9,968 nt of DNA from an uncultured Oscillospiraceae bacterium (GCA_900546895.1 UREO01000089.1:1-9968); one strand, 5' to 3'. Numbered from the stretch's first letter, positions 1 to 6,984 are shown. Notes: generated from the sequence alone by a model not told the origin. Numbers and translations: made by a program.

Positions 1-45
1 GATCTGCGCATGTCTCGTGGGCTCGGAGATGTGTATAAGAGACAG
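1..45 (+). other. Sequencing adapter remnant (P7 tail, i7 index, Nextera read-2 / Tn5 mosaic end)
   Basis: Bases 27-45 read AGATGTGTATAAGAGACAG, the 19-base Tn5 mosaic end, and bases 12-26 are GTCTCGTGGGCTCGG, the Nextera read-2 adapter that precedes it. Bases 4-11 (CTGCGCAT) sit exactly where the 8-base i7 index lies, and 1-3 (GAT) match the last bases of the P7 oligonucleotide. The index matches, from memory, N722 of the Nextera XT v2 set. This is library construction sequence that was not trimmed before assembly, so genomic DNA begins at 46. It is not a natural transposon end: the index and read-2 primer site have no biological counterpart. Confidence 0.98.
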
Positions 46-395
46 GTGCTGGAGCTGATGGCTTTCGTTTCGTCCGCGGTCAGGGAAAGGCCGAGCTCCT
101 TCATTTTATCGTTCATCACAAAGAGCATCTTTGTGGAATTCAGCGCTTTTTCTTTGATATAGGCTTCCGCGTCCTTGCCGTCGATCTTCTGTTCCAAAAG
201 CGGCTTCGACGTGTCCGTCGCCAGGGCTTGCGCATTCTGGTAAGCATAATACAGATTATAGATATATACTCCGATGGGAGCGGTCAAACTGTCGTTTTTC
301 ATCGCCCAGCTTTTGTCGCTTTTACACGCGGTCATGCCCGCTATCATGGCAACGGCCAGTACTGCGGCGACCACCTTTTTCGACTTCTTTAACAT
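46..395 (-). CDS. Lipoprotein, probable SurA/PrsA-like peptidyl-prolyl isomerase (foldase), 3' end missing
   Basis: The frame is open from an ATG at 395 down to the adapter junction at 46, giving 116 codons with no stop; the C-terminal part is lost at the contig end. The start is supported by GGAGG at 401-405, five bases upstream. The N-terminus is a lipoprotein signal: basic residues MLKKSKK, a hydrophobic stretch of about 14 residues, then MTAC with the lipid-modified Cys at residue 24. Export and anchoring on the outer face of the membrane are therefore expected. The visible mature part is mostly helical and charged and ends in a KELGLSLTADE-like stretch, which resembles the helical N-terminal domain of SurA/PrsA foldases. 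Position next to mfd also fits, since many Ruminococcaceae carry a SurA-like gene there. The rotamase domain would lie beyond the break, so the foldase call is inference; the lipoprotein call is firm. Confidence 0.7.
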
Positions 396-406
396 AACTA
401 CCTCCA

Positions 407-420
407 TGCGCTTGTGCGCA
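407..420 (-). other. Small hairpin directly upstream of the lipoprotein ribosome binding site
   Basis: TGCGC-ACAA-GCGCA on the minus strand forms a 5 bp stem with a 4-base loop. It ends one base before the GGAGG ribosome binding site. It lies in the untranslated leader that the promoter at 486-514 would give. The position could affect ribosome access, but the stem is short and could be chance. Confidence 0.3.
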
Positions 421-485
421 GCCAAATTTGAACAGGTGCCGGGGCCTCGTCTGTCAACAAGATCTGATTCAAGTTTCACCAAATC

Positions 486-514
486 ATTATACTCTTATCC
501 GTCCGGCTTGTCCA
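486..514 (-). promoter_or_regulatory. Sigma-A type promoter for the lipoprotein gene
   Basis: On the minus strand TGGACA (509-514, 5 of 6 to TTGACA) is followed by exactly 17 bases and then TATAAT (486-491, perfect). Transcription would begin near 479, leaving a leader of about 84 bases before the ATG at 395. No U-tract terminator is visible between the mfd stop at 590 and this promoter, so the gene may also be reached by readthrough from mfd. Confidence 0.8.
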
Positions 515-589
515 GTACGCCGCCCGGTGATTTTGTGAAGGTTGTGTGAAACCTTGGTGGAAACCGGTGAGTTTTTGCGCGGTATGACG

Positions 590-3500
590 TTATTCGCTGA
601 TCGTGTTGAGAATTTCGGTCAGGGTGTCCAGAGGGGTGGCGCCCGGAAGGATTTTGACGCTGATGTACGGTTTCGCTCCGGCGTTCAGCATCACGCGGGA
701 ACGCATGGAGGAAATGAGGGAACCGACCTGCTTCATGTCGATGTTTGTCTTATAAAGGAGCAGAACGTCGTTCTGCTGTTTAATCTCATAAATCCCCAGC
801 TGGGAAGCAAGATTGCGCAGGAGCGCGACCTCGATCAGGCCGTTCACGCTTTCCGGCGGGTCGCCGAAGCGGTCGATCAGCTCGTCGGTCACGTCGAGCG
901 CGTCTTCGCGGGTGCGGATGTCCGCGATGCGGCGGTAAATCTCCAGCCGCTGGCTGAGGTTGGAAATGTAGCTTTCCGGAATATGCGCCTGAATCTGCAT
1001 ATCCACAAGGCATTCCCGGTCATACTCGGGCGGGGTTTCGCCCTTTTCGCGGCTGATTGCCTCCGCCAGCAGGTGCAGGTACATGTCGTAGCCGACGGCT
1101 TCCATATGGCCGTGCTGCTCGCCGCCCAGAATGTTCCCGGCGCCGCGGATTTCAAGGTCGCGCATGGCGATTTTGAAGCCGGAGCCGAATTCCGTGAATT
1201 CGCGGATGGCGGAAAGCCGCTTCTGAGCGATTTCCGTCAGCACCTTGTTGGGCGTAAAGGTCAGATAAGCGTAAGCGCGGCGGCTGGACCGCCCCACGCG
1301 GCCCCGAATCTGATGAAGCTGGGAAAGGCCCATCCGGTCCGCGTTTTCGATAATCAGCGTGTTGGCGTTGGGCACGTCCACGCCGGTTTCAATAATCGTC
1401 GTGCAGACGAGCACGTCGATTTCGTGCTCGATCAGACGGCGCCAGACCTCGGAAAGCTCCTGCTCGTTCATTTTGCCGTGGCCGAAGCCGATGCGCGCCT
1501 CCGGAATCTGCGCCTGCAGGCGGGCGGCGGTGCGCTCAATGGTGGCGACGTCGTTGTGCAGGTAGTAAACCTGCCCGCCGCGCCGCAGCTCGCGCCGGAT
1601 GGCTTCGTTGATCAGGCCGCTGTCGTGCTCAAGCACATAGGTCTGCACCGGGTGGCGGTCGTGCGGTGCCTCCTCGATCAGGCTCATGTCGCGGATGCCG
1701 GACAGCGCCATGTTCAGCGTGCGCGGAATCGGCGTTGCCGAAAGGGTGAGGACGTCCACATTTTTACACAGCGCCTTGAGCTTTTCCTTTTGCGCGACGC
1801 CGAAGCGCTGCTCCTCGTCGATGATGACCAGTCCCAGGTCGCGGAATTTCACGTCCTTGGAGACAAGGCGGTGCGTGCCGACCACCATATCGATCTCCCC
1901 GCGCTTCAACCGCCGCAGGATTTCCTCCTGCTGCTTGGGTGTGCGAAAGCGGGATAGCAACTCGATCCGGACCGGGAAGCCCTCTATGCGCTTGGTGATG
2001 GTCTGGAAGTGCTGCCATGCGAGGATGGTGGTGGGCACGAGCATGGCGCACTGCTTGGAATCGGTGATGCACTTGAATGCGGCGCGCAGGGCGACCTCCG
2101 TTTTTCCGAAGCCCACGTCCCCGCACAGAAGCCGGTCCATGGGGGCTTCCCGCTCCATATCGCTCTTGATCTCGTCGATACAGCGGAGCTGTGCCTCCGT
2201 TTCGTCGTATTCAAAATGCGCTTCAAAATCGCGCTGCCACTCATTATCCTGCGGGAAGGCGTGTCCCTGTGCCTGCATGCGTTCGGCGTAGAGCTTCATC
2301 AGCTCCTTCGCCATATCCTTGACCGCCGCGCGGACCCTCGCCTTGGCCTTCTGCCATTCCGCGCCGCCCAGACGGTGCAGCTTGACGGTCGCGTCCTCGC
2401 GCGGGCCGATGTATTTGGAAACCATGTCCAGCTGGGTGACGGGGACGTACAGGGTGTCGTTCCTGGCGTACCGCAGCTTGATATAATCCTTGACAATGCC
2501 GTGCATGTCGAGCTTGTGGATGCCCTCGAACACGCCGATACCGTGGGATGCATGCACCACGTAGTCGCCGGGAGTCAGCTCCGCAAGGCTATAGATTTCC
2601 TGGCTGTTCTTGCTTCGCTTGGCCTTTTTGGCGGGCGCGGTGATCAGGCGGCCGTGGGTGATCAGGCCGAAAAACGCGCCGGGGTATTCCAGCCCGGCGG
2701 AAAGCGCCCCGGTGGTGACCACAACAGTCCCGCGCTGGACGGTTTCCGGGTTTTCCACGTAACCCGCGGGCAGCCCGGCCGCCTGCAGATCGGCGGCGGT
2801 GGTTCGCGCGCTGCGCTCGCTCCCGGCGAGTACCACACAGGCCCATTTGGTCGCCATCATGTTCTGCACGTCTTCGCTCAAAAGCTGGGTGCTGCCGCCC
2901 CATACGGAAAGCTGGCGTACGGTCATCCCGATCAGGGTACGTACCGGCGTTTCGTAGCTGCCGCGCACAAAGGTGTCCAGATAGACCGCCCCGCGCCGCT
3001 CGAACAGGTTGAGCGCGTACGGCCAATCCCCGCTGAAGGTGTCAAGCCCGCGGCAGAGCGTGCCCTCCTGAAGAAGCTCTTTGACGTCCTCGCCCCACTG
3101 CCAAAGCGTGCTGCGCATCCGTTCCTTGGATTTGACCGGCTCGCTGACGAACAGCAGGGTGCCGGGGTCCATATAGTCGAACAGGGTCGCCGTGGTACTG
3201 TACAGCAGGGAGATATACTTATCCGCGCATCCGATGCGGACGCCGTTTTCCAGCTTTTCCGCCTGCTCCGTCAAAACGGTTTTGGCGGCGGGAGCCGCCT
3301 TTCCGCGCAGGGTGGACGCGTGTTTCATGATCTTGTCCGCGAGAAGCCCCGGGTTGTCGATCAGCGCTTCCACCGCGGGGGCGATGACGAGCTGCTCCGC
3401 GGTTTCCGTGCGGCGCTGGGTTTCCAGGTCGAACAGCGAAATCGTGTCGATTTCGTCGCCCCAGAACTCCACGCGCGCCGGGTTGGGTGCGTCCGGGGTG

Positions 3501-4045
3501 AAAATGTCCAGGATACCGCCGCGCTGGGAGAACTGGCCCGTGCCGTCCACCTGAACGGCGCGTTCATACCCGCAGGCGGTCAGGGCGGCAAGCACCTGCT
3601 CCATAGAGACGGTATCGCCCGCCTTCAGGGTGACGGTGCGTTTTTTCAGCTCGGCGGGGGGGATGGTGTACTGGAGCGCCGCGTCCATACAGCAGACGAC
3701 CGCGTCGCACGTTCCGTTCAGCGTCTGCTCCAGCACCTGCAGGCGCTGATGCTCGTACTCGTGGCTGCTGCCGGCGGTGTCGCGGAAATTGAAGTCGCGC
3801 ACGGGGTAAAACAGCGGCTTCATGCCCATGGCGGTAAGGTCGTCGCACAGGCGCTGGGCCTCGTTTTCGTCACCGGCAACAACAAAAGCCCTGCGTTTTG
3901 ATTTTACGCAGAGCGAGTAGATGATATTTGCTTTATGGATTCCGGAAAGCCCGGTCACTGCCGCCGGCAGCGCAGAAGTTTTGACGGCGGCTTCAAGCTC
4001 CTGAAACTCCTTGAGGCCGCTGATTGCATTGGTGAGAAATTTCAT
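590..4045 (-). CDS. mfd: Transcription-repair coupling factor Mfd
   Basis: Mfd binds RNA polymerase stalled at DNA lesions, uses ATP to push it off the template, and recruits UvrA so that nucleotide excision repair favours the transcribed strand. The protein has 1151 residues, close to the usual 1150-1180. The N-terminal UvrB-like module contains a degenerate Walker A without GKT (around residues 30-45, GLSGIHKAN) and FSQRGGILDIFTP (about 171-183). The RNA polymerase interaction (CarD-like) domain begins near 487 with GDYVVHASHGIGVFEG. The translocase motor follows: Walker A GDVGFGKT near 640-650, Walker B DEEQ near 743, SATPIPRT near 768, and motif VI HQIRGRVGRS near 910-920. A C-terminal TRCF domain that masks UvrA binding completes it. 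AAGGGAG at 4051-4057 is spaced five bases from the ATG. pth lies 78 bases upstream on the same strand. All motor motifs look intact. Confidence 0.97.
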   Translation of the reverse strand: MKFLTNAISGLKEFQELEAAVKTSALPAAVTGLSGIHKANIIYSLCVKSKRRAFVVAGDENEAQRLCDDLTAMGMKPLFYPVRDFNFRDTAGSSHEYEHQRLQVLEQTLNGTCDAVVCCMDAALQYTIPPAELKKRTVTLKAGDTVSMEQVLAALTACGYERAVQVDGTGQFSQRGGILDIFTPDAPNPARVEFWGDEIDTISLFDLETQRRTETAEQLVIAPAVEALIDNPGLLADKIMKHASTLRGKAAPAAKTVLTEQAEKLENGVRIGCADKYISLLYSTTATLFDYMDPGTLLFVSEPVKSKERMRSTLWQWGEDVKELLQEGTLCRGLDTFSGDWPYALNLFERRGAVYLDTFVRGSYETPVRTLIGMTVRQLSVWGGSTQLLSEDVQNMMATKWACVVLAGSERSARTTAADLQAAGLPAGYVENPETVQRGTVVVTTGALSAGLEYPGAFFGLITHGRLITAPAKKAKRSKNSQEIYSLAELTPGDYVVHASHGIGVFEGIHKLDMHGIVKDYIKLRYARNDTLYVPVTQLDMVSKYIGPREDATVKLHRLGGAEWQKAKARVRAAVKDMAKELMKLYAERMQAQGHAFPQDNEWQRDFEAHFEYDETEAQLRCIDEIKSDMEREAPMDRLLCGDVGFGKTEVALRAAFKCITDSKQCAMLVPTTILAWQHFQTITKRIEGFPVRIELLSRFRTPKQQEEILRRLKRGEIDMVVGTHRLVSKDVKFRDLGLVIIDEEQRFGVAQKEKLKALCKNVDVLTLSATPIPRTLNMALSGIRDMSLIEEAPHDRHPVQTYVLEHDSGLINEAIRRELRRGGQVYYLHNDVATIERTAARLQAQIPEARIGFGHGKMNEQELSEVWRRLIEHEIDVLVCTTIIETGVDVPNANTLIIENADRMGLSQLHQIRGRVGRSSRRAYAYLTFTPNKVLTEIAQKRLSAIREFTEFGSGFKIAMRDLEIRGAGNILGGEQHGHMEAVGYDMYLHLLAEAISREKGETPPEYDRECLVDMQIQAHIPESYISNLSQRLEIYRRIADIRTREDALDVTDELIDRFGDPPESVNGLIEVALLRNLASQLGIYEIKQQNDVLLLYKTNIDMKQVGSLISSMRSRVMLNAGAKPYISVKILPGATPLDTLTEILNTISE

Positions 4046-4066
4046 GAAATCTCCCTTATTCTGAAG

Positions 4067-4093
4067 GAATCGGAAAATTACGCTTTTCCATTC
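4067..4093 (-). other. Hairpin in the pth-mfd gap
   Basis: GAAT-GGAAAA / TTTTCC-(G)-ATTC is a 10 bp stem with one bulged base and a 6-base loop (4078-4083). In the direction of pth and mfd transcription it is not followed by a U-run, so it does not look like an intrinsic terminator. It sits 10 bases before the mfd ribosome binding site and could be a processing or stability element, or chance in AT-rich DNA. Confidence 0.35.
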
Positions 4094-4123
4094 TTTTCAT
4101 TGCTTCTTTATTATATGCGTTCG

Positions 4124-4735
4124 TTAGGAATTATATTTGTTCATCGCTTCGGCGGCGTCTCCCTGCACCATCAGCTCCACAGAGGAGTTGGCGTGGTCAA
4201 TCGCCTCGTACAGCGCTTTTCTGTCCGCTTCCGTCAATTTGGAAAGTACCCAGTCGGCAAGGTCCCACTGGGGGTTCGGCTTTGCGCCCGTGCCGAGCTT
4301 GATGCGCGGGAAGTGGTCGCTCCCGCTCAGATAGATGATGTTTTTCATACCGTTCTGGCCGCCGTCGCTGCCCTTCATGCGGATGCGCATGCGGCCCGGC
4401 TCCAGCGAAACGTCATCGAAAAGGACGATCACCTTTTCCGGGGGCAGCTTGTAAAAGGCCATGGCCTCGGTCACGCTCTGGCCGCTCAGGTTCATATAGG
4501 TGGAGGGCTTGAGCAGAAGCACCTTTTTCCCGCCGATCACGGCGGTGCCGGTCAGCCCCTTGAACCGGATACGGTCGACCCGCGCCCCGGCCTTCTCCGC
4601 AATATAGTCAAGCGCCATAAAGCCCGCGTTGTGGCGCGTGCCCTCGTATTTGCCGCCGGGGTTGCCCAGACCGGCGACAATGTATTCGACCGGGCCGGCC
4701 GGCCCGGCGCTTCTTGCAAAGATGTTTTTAAACAT
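4124..4735 (-). CDS. pth: Peptidyl-tRNA hydrolase
   Basis: This cytoplasmic enzyme cleaves the ester bond of peptidyl-tRNAs that drop off ribosomes and recycles the tRNA; the Bacillus orthologue is spoVC. All residues known to matter in E. coli Pth have counterparts: Asn in GLGNPG, the catalytic His in TRHNAGF, Asn in STYMNLSG, Asp in FDDVSLEPG, and Asn in GGQNG. The last motif is usually GGHNG, so His is replaced by Gln next to the conserved Asn. The start chosen is ATG at 4735 (203 residues), with GAGG at 4745-4748, nine bases upstream. An in-frame TTG at 4750 would add five residues but overlaps that ribosome binding site. The protein begins with about 16 extra residues before the conserved core, rich in Ala, Gly and Pro; most Pth proteins begin almost directly at the core. 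It lies between prs and mfd. Confidence 0.95.
   Translation of the reverse strand: MFKNIFARSAGPAGPVEYIVAGLGNPGGKYEGTRHNAGFMALDYIAEKAGARVDRIRFKGLTGTAVIGGKKVLLLKPSTYMNLSGQSVTEAMAFYKLPPEKVIVLFDDVSLEPGRMRIRMKGSDGGQNGMKNIIYLSGSDHFPRIKLGTGAKPNPQWDLADWVLSKLTEADRKALYEAIDHANSSVELMVQGDAAEAMNKYNS
4690..4707 (-). repeat. 18-base perfect GC palindrome in the 5' coding region of pth
   Basis: CCGGGCCGGCCGGCCCGG equals its own reverse complement. It begins 28 bases into pth and encodes the Gly/Pro/Ala linker before the conserved Pth core. In mRNA it could form a 7 bp all-GC stem with a 4-base loop, close enough to the start codon to influence translation. Confidence 0.6.
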
Positions 4736-4799
4736 GTTCCGTAACCTCAAATCTGATGGCGGGGGAATTTCCGCTTTCCTCCGGCACCCCCTTATTCAT
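4728..4799 (-). CDS. Candidate 23-residue leader ORF overlapping the pth start
   Basis: An ATG at 4799 opens 23 codons, MNKGVPEESGNSPAIRFEVT followed by EHV, then TAA at 4728-4730. The ORF runs through the pth ribosome binding site and ends eight bases inside pth in another frame, an arrangement that would allow translational coupling. AGGA lies eight bases before the ATG (second arm of the large inverted repeat), with a second AGGA only three bases away. The peptide resembles no family I know, and an ORF this short can easily be chance. Confidence 0.2.
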   Translation of the reverse strand: MNKGVPEESGNSPAIRFEVTEHV

Positions 4800-4803
4800 T
4801 TTT

Positions 4804-4923
4804 CCTGTCCTGAATCAGGTCTGCACCGAAAGAAGCCGCTGCGGAAAGCCCTTCCGCCGGTACCCCGCCCGATTCAGGGCAGGGGTAAGCAACATGGCGG
4901 GATAGATTGCTCTACCCTGCCTG
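4804..4923 (-). repeat. Nested and overlapping inverted repeats in the prs-pth gap
   Basis: Four stems can be read. (A) 4878-4892 pairs with 4907-4921, GGCAGGGTAGAGCAA against TTGCTTACCCCTGCC on the minus strand, with small bulges and a 14-base loop. (B) 4804-4819 pairs with 4868-4883: 14 Watson-Crick pairs, one G-U and one mismatch across 16 positions. (C) 4841-4857, GCGGAA-5-TTCCGC, lies inside the loop of B. (D) 4863-4885, CCCC(T)GCCC against GGGCGGGG. A and B share 4878-4883 and so exclude each other, and D competes with both. No stem is followed by a U-run in the prs-to-pth direction, so this is not a standard terminator. It may be an mRNA processing or attenuation element between prs and pth, or a small dispersed repeat. 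The function is unknown. Confidence 0.6.
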
Positions 4924-4953
4924 ATATTGCATTTTTATTAGATAATCAGGGAA

Positions 4954-5910
4954 TCAGACAAACATGGGGGAAACGGGCTTGTCTTCGTAAATCCTCTCGA
5001 TTGCCTCCGCGAACAGCGGGGCGACGGGCAGGATCGTAAAGTTGTCCAGACGCTTTTCGGGAGCGAGGGGGATGGTGTCGAGCAGGACGAGCTCTTTGAT
5101 GGGACTTTCCTTAATCCGCTCGATGGCCGGGCCGGAAAGGACCGCATGGGTCGCGCAGGCGTTGACCTCCTTCGCACCCTTGTCCATGATGGCGCGGGCC
5201 GCGTTGCAGAGGGTTCCGGCGGTGTCGATCATATCGTCGACAAGCACGACCTTCTTGCCTTTTACGTCGCCGATGATGTTCATGACCTCGCACACGTTGG
5301 CCTTCTGGCGGCGCTTGTCCACAATCGCGAGCGGGCAGCCGATACGGGCGGCGAAATTGCGCGCGCGGGTAACGGAGCCCAGGTCGGGGGATACGATCAC
5401 GTAATCGTCGGTTTCGTCGCCGATGCGCTCTTTCAGGAAAGAGGAGAGAATCGGCGCGCCGAGAAGATGATCTACGGGAATATTGAAGAAGCCCTGAATC
5501 TGGGCTGCGTGAAGATCCATGGTCAGTACCCGGTCGGCGCCGGCGGTGGTGATCAGGTCGGCGCAGAGCTTTGCCGAAATCGGGTCGCGGGCTTTTGCCT
5601 TTCGGTCCTGACGGGCGTAGCCGAAGTACGGCATGACGGCGGTGATGCGCGCCGCGGAAGCGCGTTTCATCGCGTCGATCATAATGAGCAGCTCCATCAG
5701 GTTGTTGTTGACCGGGGCGCAGGTCGACTGAACAATAAAGCAGTCGGAACCGCGGACCGATTCAAAAAGAGACAGCGATATTTCACCGTCGCTGAAGGTG
5801 GAAACCTCATTTTTGCCCATCGGAAGGCCCAGACACTCTGAAATCTGTTTTGCTACGCGCTGGTTGGCGTTGGCAGCAAAAATTTTGATATCCTTGCCAT
5901 GAAAGTTCAT
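4954..5910 (-). CDS. prs: Ribose-phosphate pyrophosphokinase (PRPP synthetase)
   Basis: The enzyme transfers pyrophosphate from ATP to ribose 5-phosphate, making PRPP for purine, pyrimidine, histidine, tryptophan and NAD synthesis in the cytoplasm. Class I signatures are present: YFGYARQDRK around residues 94-103 (ATP binding) followed by the flexible-loop KARDPISAK, DLHAAQIQGFF around 130-141, and the PRPP-binding loop VLVDDMIDTAGT around 220-232. The length of 318 residues is typical. Two ATGs are possible, at 5916 and 5910. AGGGGG at 5919-5924 is only two bases from the first but eight from the second, so the second is preferred; the first would add Met-Gln. The gene starts 27 bases after the glmU-like stop, consistent with co-transcription. 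pth follows after a structured gap. Confidence 0.97.
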   Translation of the reverse strand: MNFHGKDIKIFAANANQRVAKQISECLGLPMGKNEVSTFSDGEISLSLFESVRGSDCFIVQSTCAPVNNNLMELLIMIDAMKRASAARITAVMPYFGYARQDRKAKARDPISAKLCADLITTAGADRVLTMDLHAAQIQGFFNIPVDHLLGAPILSSFLKERIGDETDDYVIVSPDLGSVTRARNFAARIGCPLAIVDKRRQKANVCEVMNIIGDVKGKKVVLVDDMIDTAGTLCNAARAIMDKGAKEVNACATHAVLSGPAIERIKESPIKELVLLDTIPLAPEKRLDNFTILPVAPLFAEAIERIYEDKPVSPMFV

Positions 5911-5937
5911 TTGCATATCCCCCTGTATTCTGTTGAC

Positions 5938-6984
5938 TCAAACTATATTCTGGTTAATAACAGAAAAAGGCGCAACGGCCTTGTTTGATGGAATCACGCA
6001 GTTTTCACACTGTACGGAAATCAACTGCACGCCGTCCCCCACCCGGCAGTCCGATAAAAAAGAATGCGGCCCCACAGTGCAGTTGCAGCCGACCACGGTT
6101 GCTCCGCGCAAAATGGTGCCGGGTAAGATACAGGTATCGCTGCCGATAACCACGTCCGGACCGATCATCACGCCGTCGCGGCACGGAATTTCCACTCCGT
6201 TGCGCATATGGCGGGAAAGAATTTCGTCGCGGGCGACGGAGTTCAGCGCGTTGAGCTGCAGGCAGTCGTTCGCGCCCAGTACGGCATTTGCGTTACCGGT
6301 GGTGTGGGCTCCGGCATTTTTGCCGTTTTCAATCAGCAGTTTGACCGCGTCGGTCAGATAATATTCACCCTGCGCATTATTGTTCTGAATCTTGGAAAGA
6401 ATATCCAGAAGGTCGTCCACACGGAACCAGTATGCGCCGGAGTTGATTTCACAGATGGAAAGGGTTGCGAAGTCAGCGTCCTTCTGCTCCACAATCGCGC
6501 TGATAAGGTGGGTTTCCGGGTCGCGCACAATGCGGCCGTACCCGGTGGGGTCGTCCAGAACGGCGGAAATGACGGTAACCGCGTTGCCGTTCTCAACGTG
6601 GTCCTTCAGCGCTTCGCCGATCACAGAGGAACCCACAAACGGGGCGTCTCCATTTAAAATCAAAACATTTTCCCCGCGGTGGCCGCGCAGAAAGCTCCCG
6701 GCCATCATGACGGCGTGGCCGGTGCCCTTGCGCTCGGGCTGAAGAACGTGGGAAATCGGGGCAAAGGCACCGTTTCCGTTCAGATGGGAAAGGTACCGCT
6801 CGACCTCCTCGTGCATATAGCCGGTGACTACACAGATACCGGAAACTCCCGCGCCGTGCGCGGAATCAATCACCCATTGCAGCATCGGCTTGAAAAGTAC
6901 CGGTGAAAGCACTTTGGGGCGGTTGGATTTCATCCGTTTCCCCTCGCCGGCGGCAAGAATTACTGCACAGCATTCCTCTGGCAT
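5938..6984 (-). CDS. GlmU-like UDP-GlcNAc pyrophosphorylase lacking the acetyltransferase region
   Basis: The protein has 348 residues against about 450-460 for bifunctional GlmU. Residues 1-235 are the nucleotidyltransferase fold with LAAGEGKRM (10-18; Arg17 and Lys24 match catalytic Arg18 and Lys25 of E. coli), NGDAPF with metal-ligand Asp113, and GANDCLQL with Asn239 matching metal-ligand Asn227. From about 258 on there are hexapeptide repeats of a left-handed beta-helix (MIGPDV, VIGSDT), but the chain stops at APFSVINQNIV, where GlmU normally has GPFARLRP and then its acetyltransferase catalytic residues. It should therefore make UDP-GlcNAc from UTP and GlcNAc-1-P but not acetylate GlcN-1-P. 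The start at 6984 follows GGAGGA (6991-6996) with ideal spacing; a longer ATG frame from 7035 lies in the leader. prs begins 27 bases downstream, so no frameshifted remainder can be present. A related sugar nucleotidyltransferase role is possible. Confidence 0.85.
   Translation of the reverse strand: MPEECCAVILAAGEGKRMKSNRPKVLSPVLFKPMLQWVIDSAHGAGVSGICVVTGYMHEEVERYLSHLNGNGAFAPISHVLQPERKGTGHAVMMAGSFLRGHRGENVLILNGDAPFVGSSVIGEALKDHVENGNAVTVISAVLDDPTGYGRIVRDPETHLISAIVEQKDADFATLSICEINSGAYWFRVDDLLDILSKIQNNNAQGEYYLTDAVKLLIENGKNAGAHTTGNANAVLGANDCLQLNALNSVARDEILSRHMRNGVEIPCRDGVMIGPDVVIGSDTCILPGTILRGATVVGCNCTVGPHSFLSDCRVGDGVQLISVQCENCVIPSNKAVAPFSVINQNIV

Noticed and set aside
27..45. Natural Tn5/IS50 transposon end
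   Set aside because: The mosaic end is the engineered 19-mer and is joined to the Nextera read-2 site and an i7 index, which only occur in sequencing libraries.
538..555. AAGGTT-6-AACCTT inverted repeat after mfd as a terminator
   Set aside because: The stem is only 6 AT-rich pairs and no U-run follows on the minus strand.
542..3901. Long plus-strand open frames of 471 and 630 codons (542-1957 and 2009-3901)
   Set aside because: They lie entirely antisense to mfd, whose motifs are intact; the translations show no recognisable domain and are the usual mirror frames of a GC-rich gene.
4804..4923. The prs-pth stems as a rho-independent terminator of prs
   Set aside because: The downstream strand is A-rich rather than U-rich, and pth has no convincing promoter of its own after it.
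4924..4953. Promoter for pth just after the prs stop
   Set aside because: The best -35-like TTGTCT is not followed by an acceptable -10 at normal spacing.
5911..5937. A frameshift hiding the missing acetyltransferase part of the glmU-like gene
   Set aside because: Only 27 bases separate its stop from prs, so the missing 100 or so residues cannot be there in any frame.
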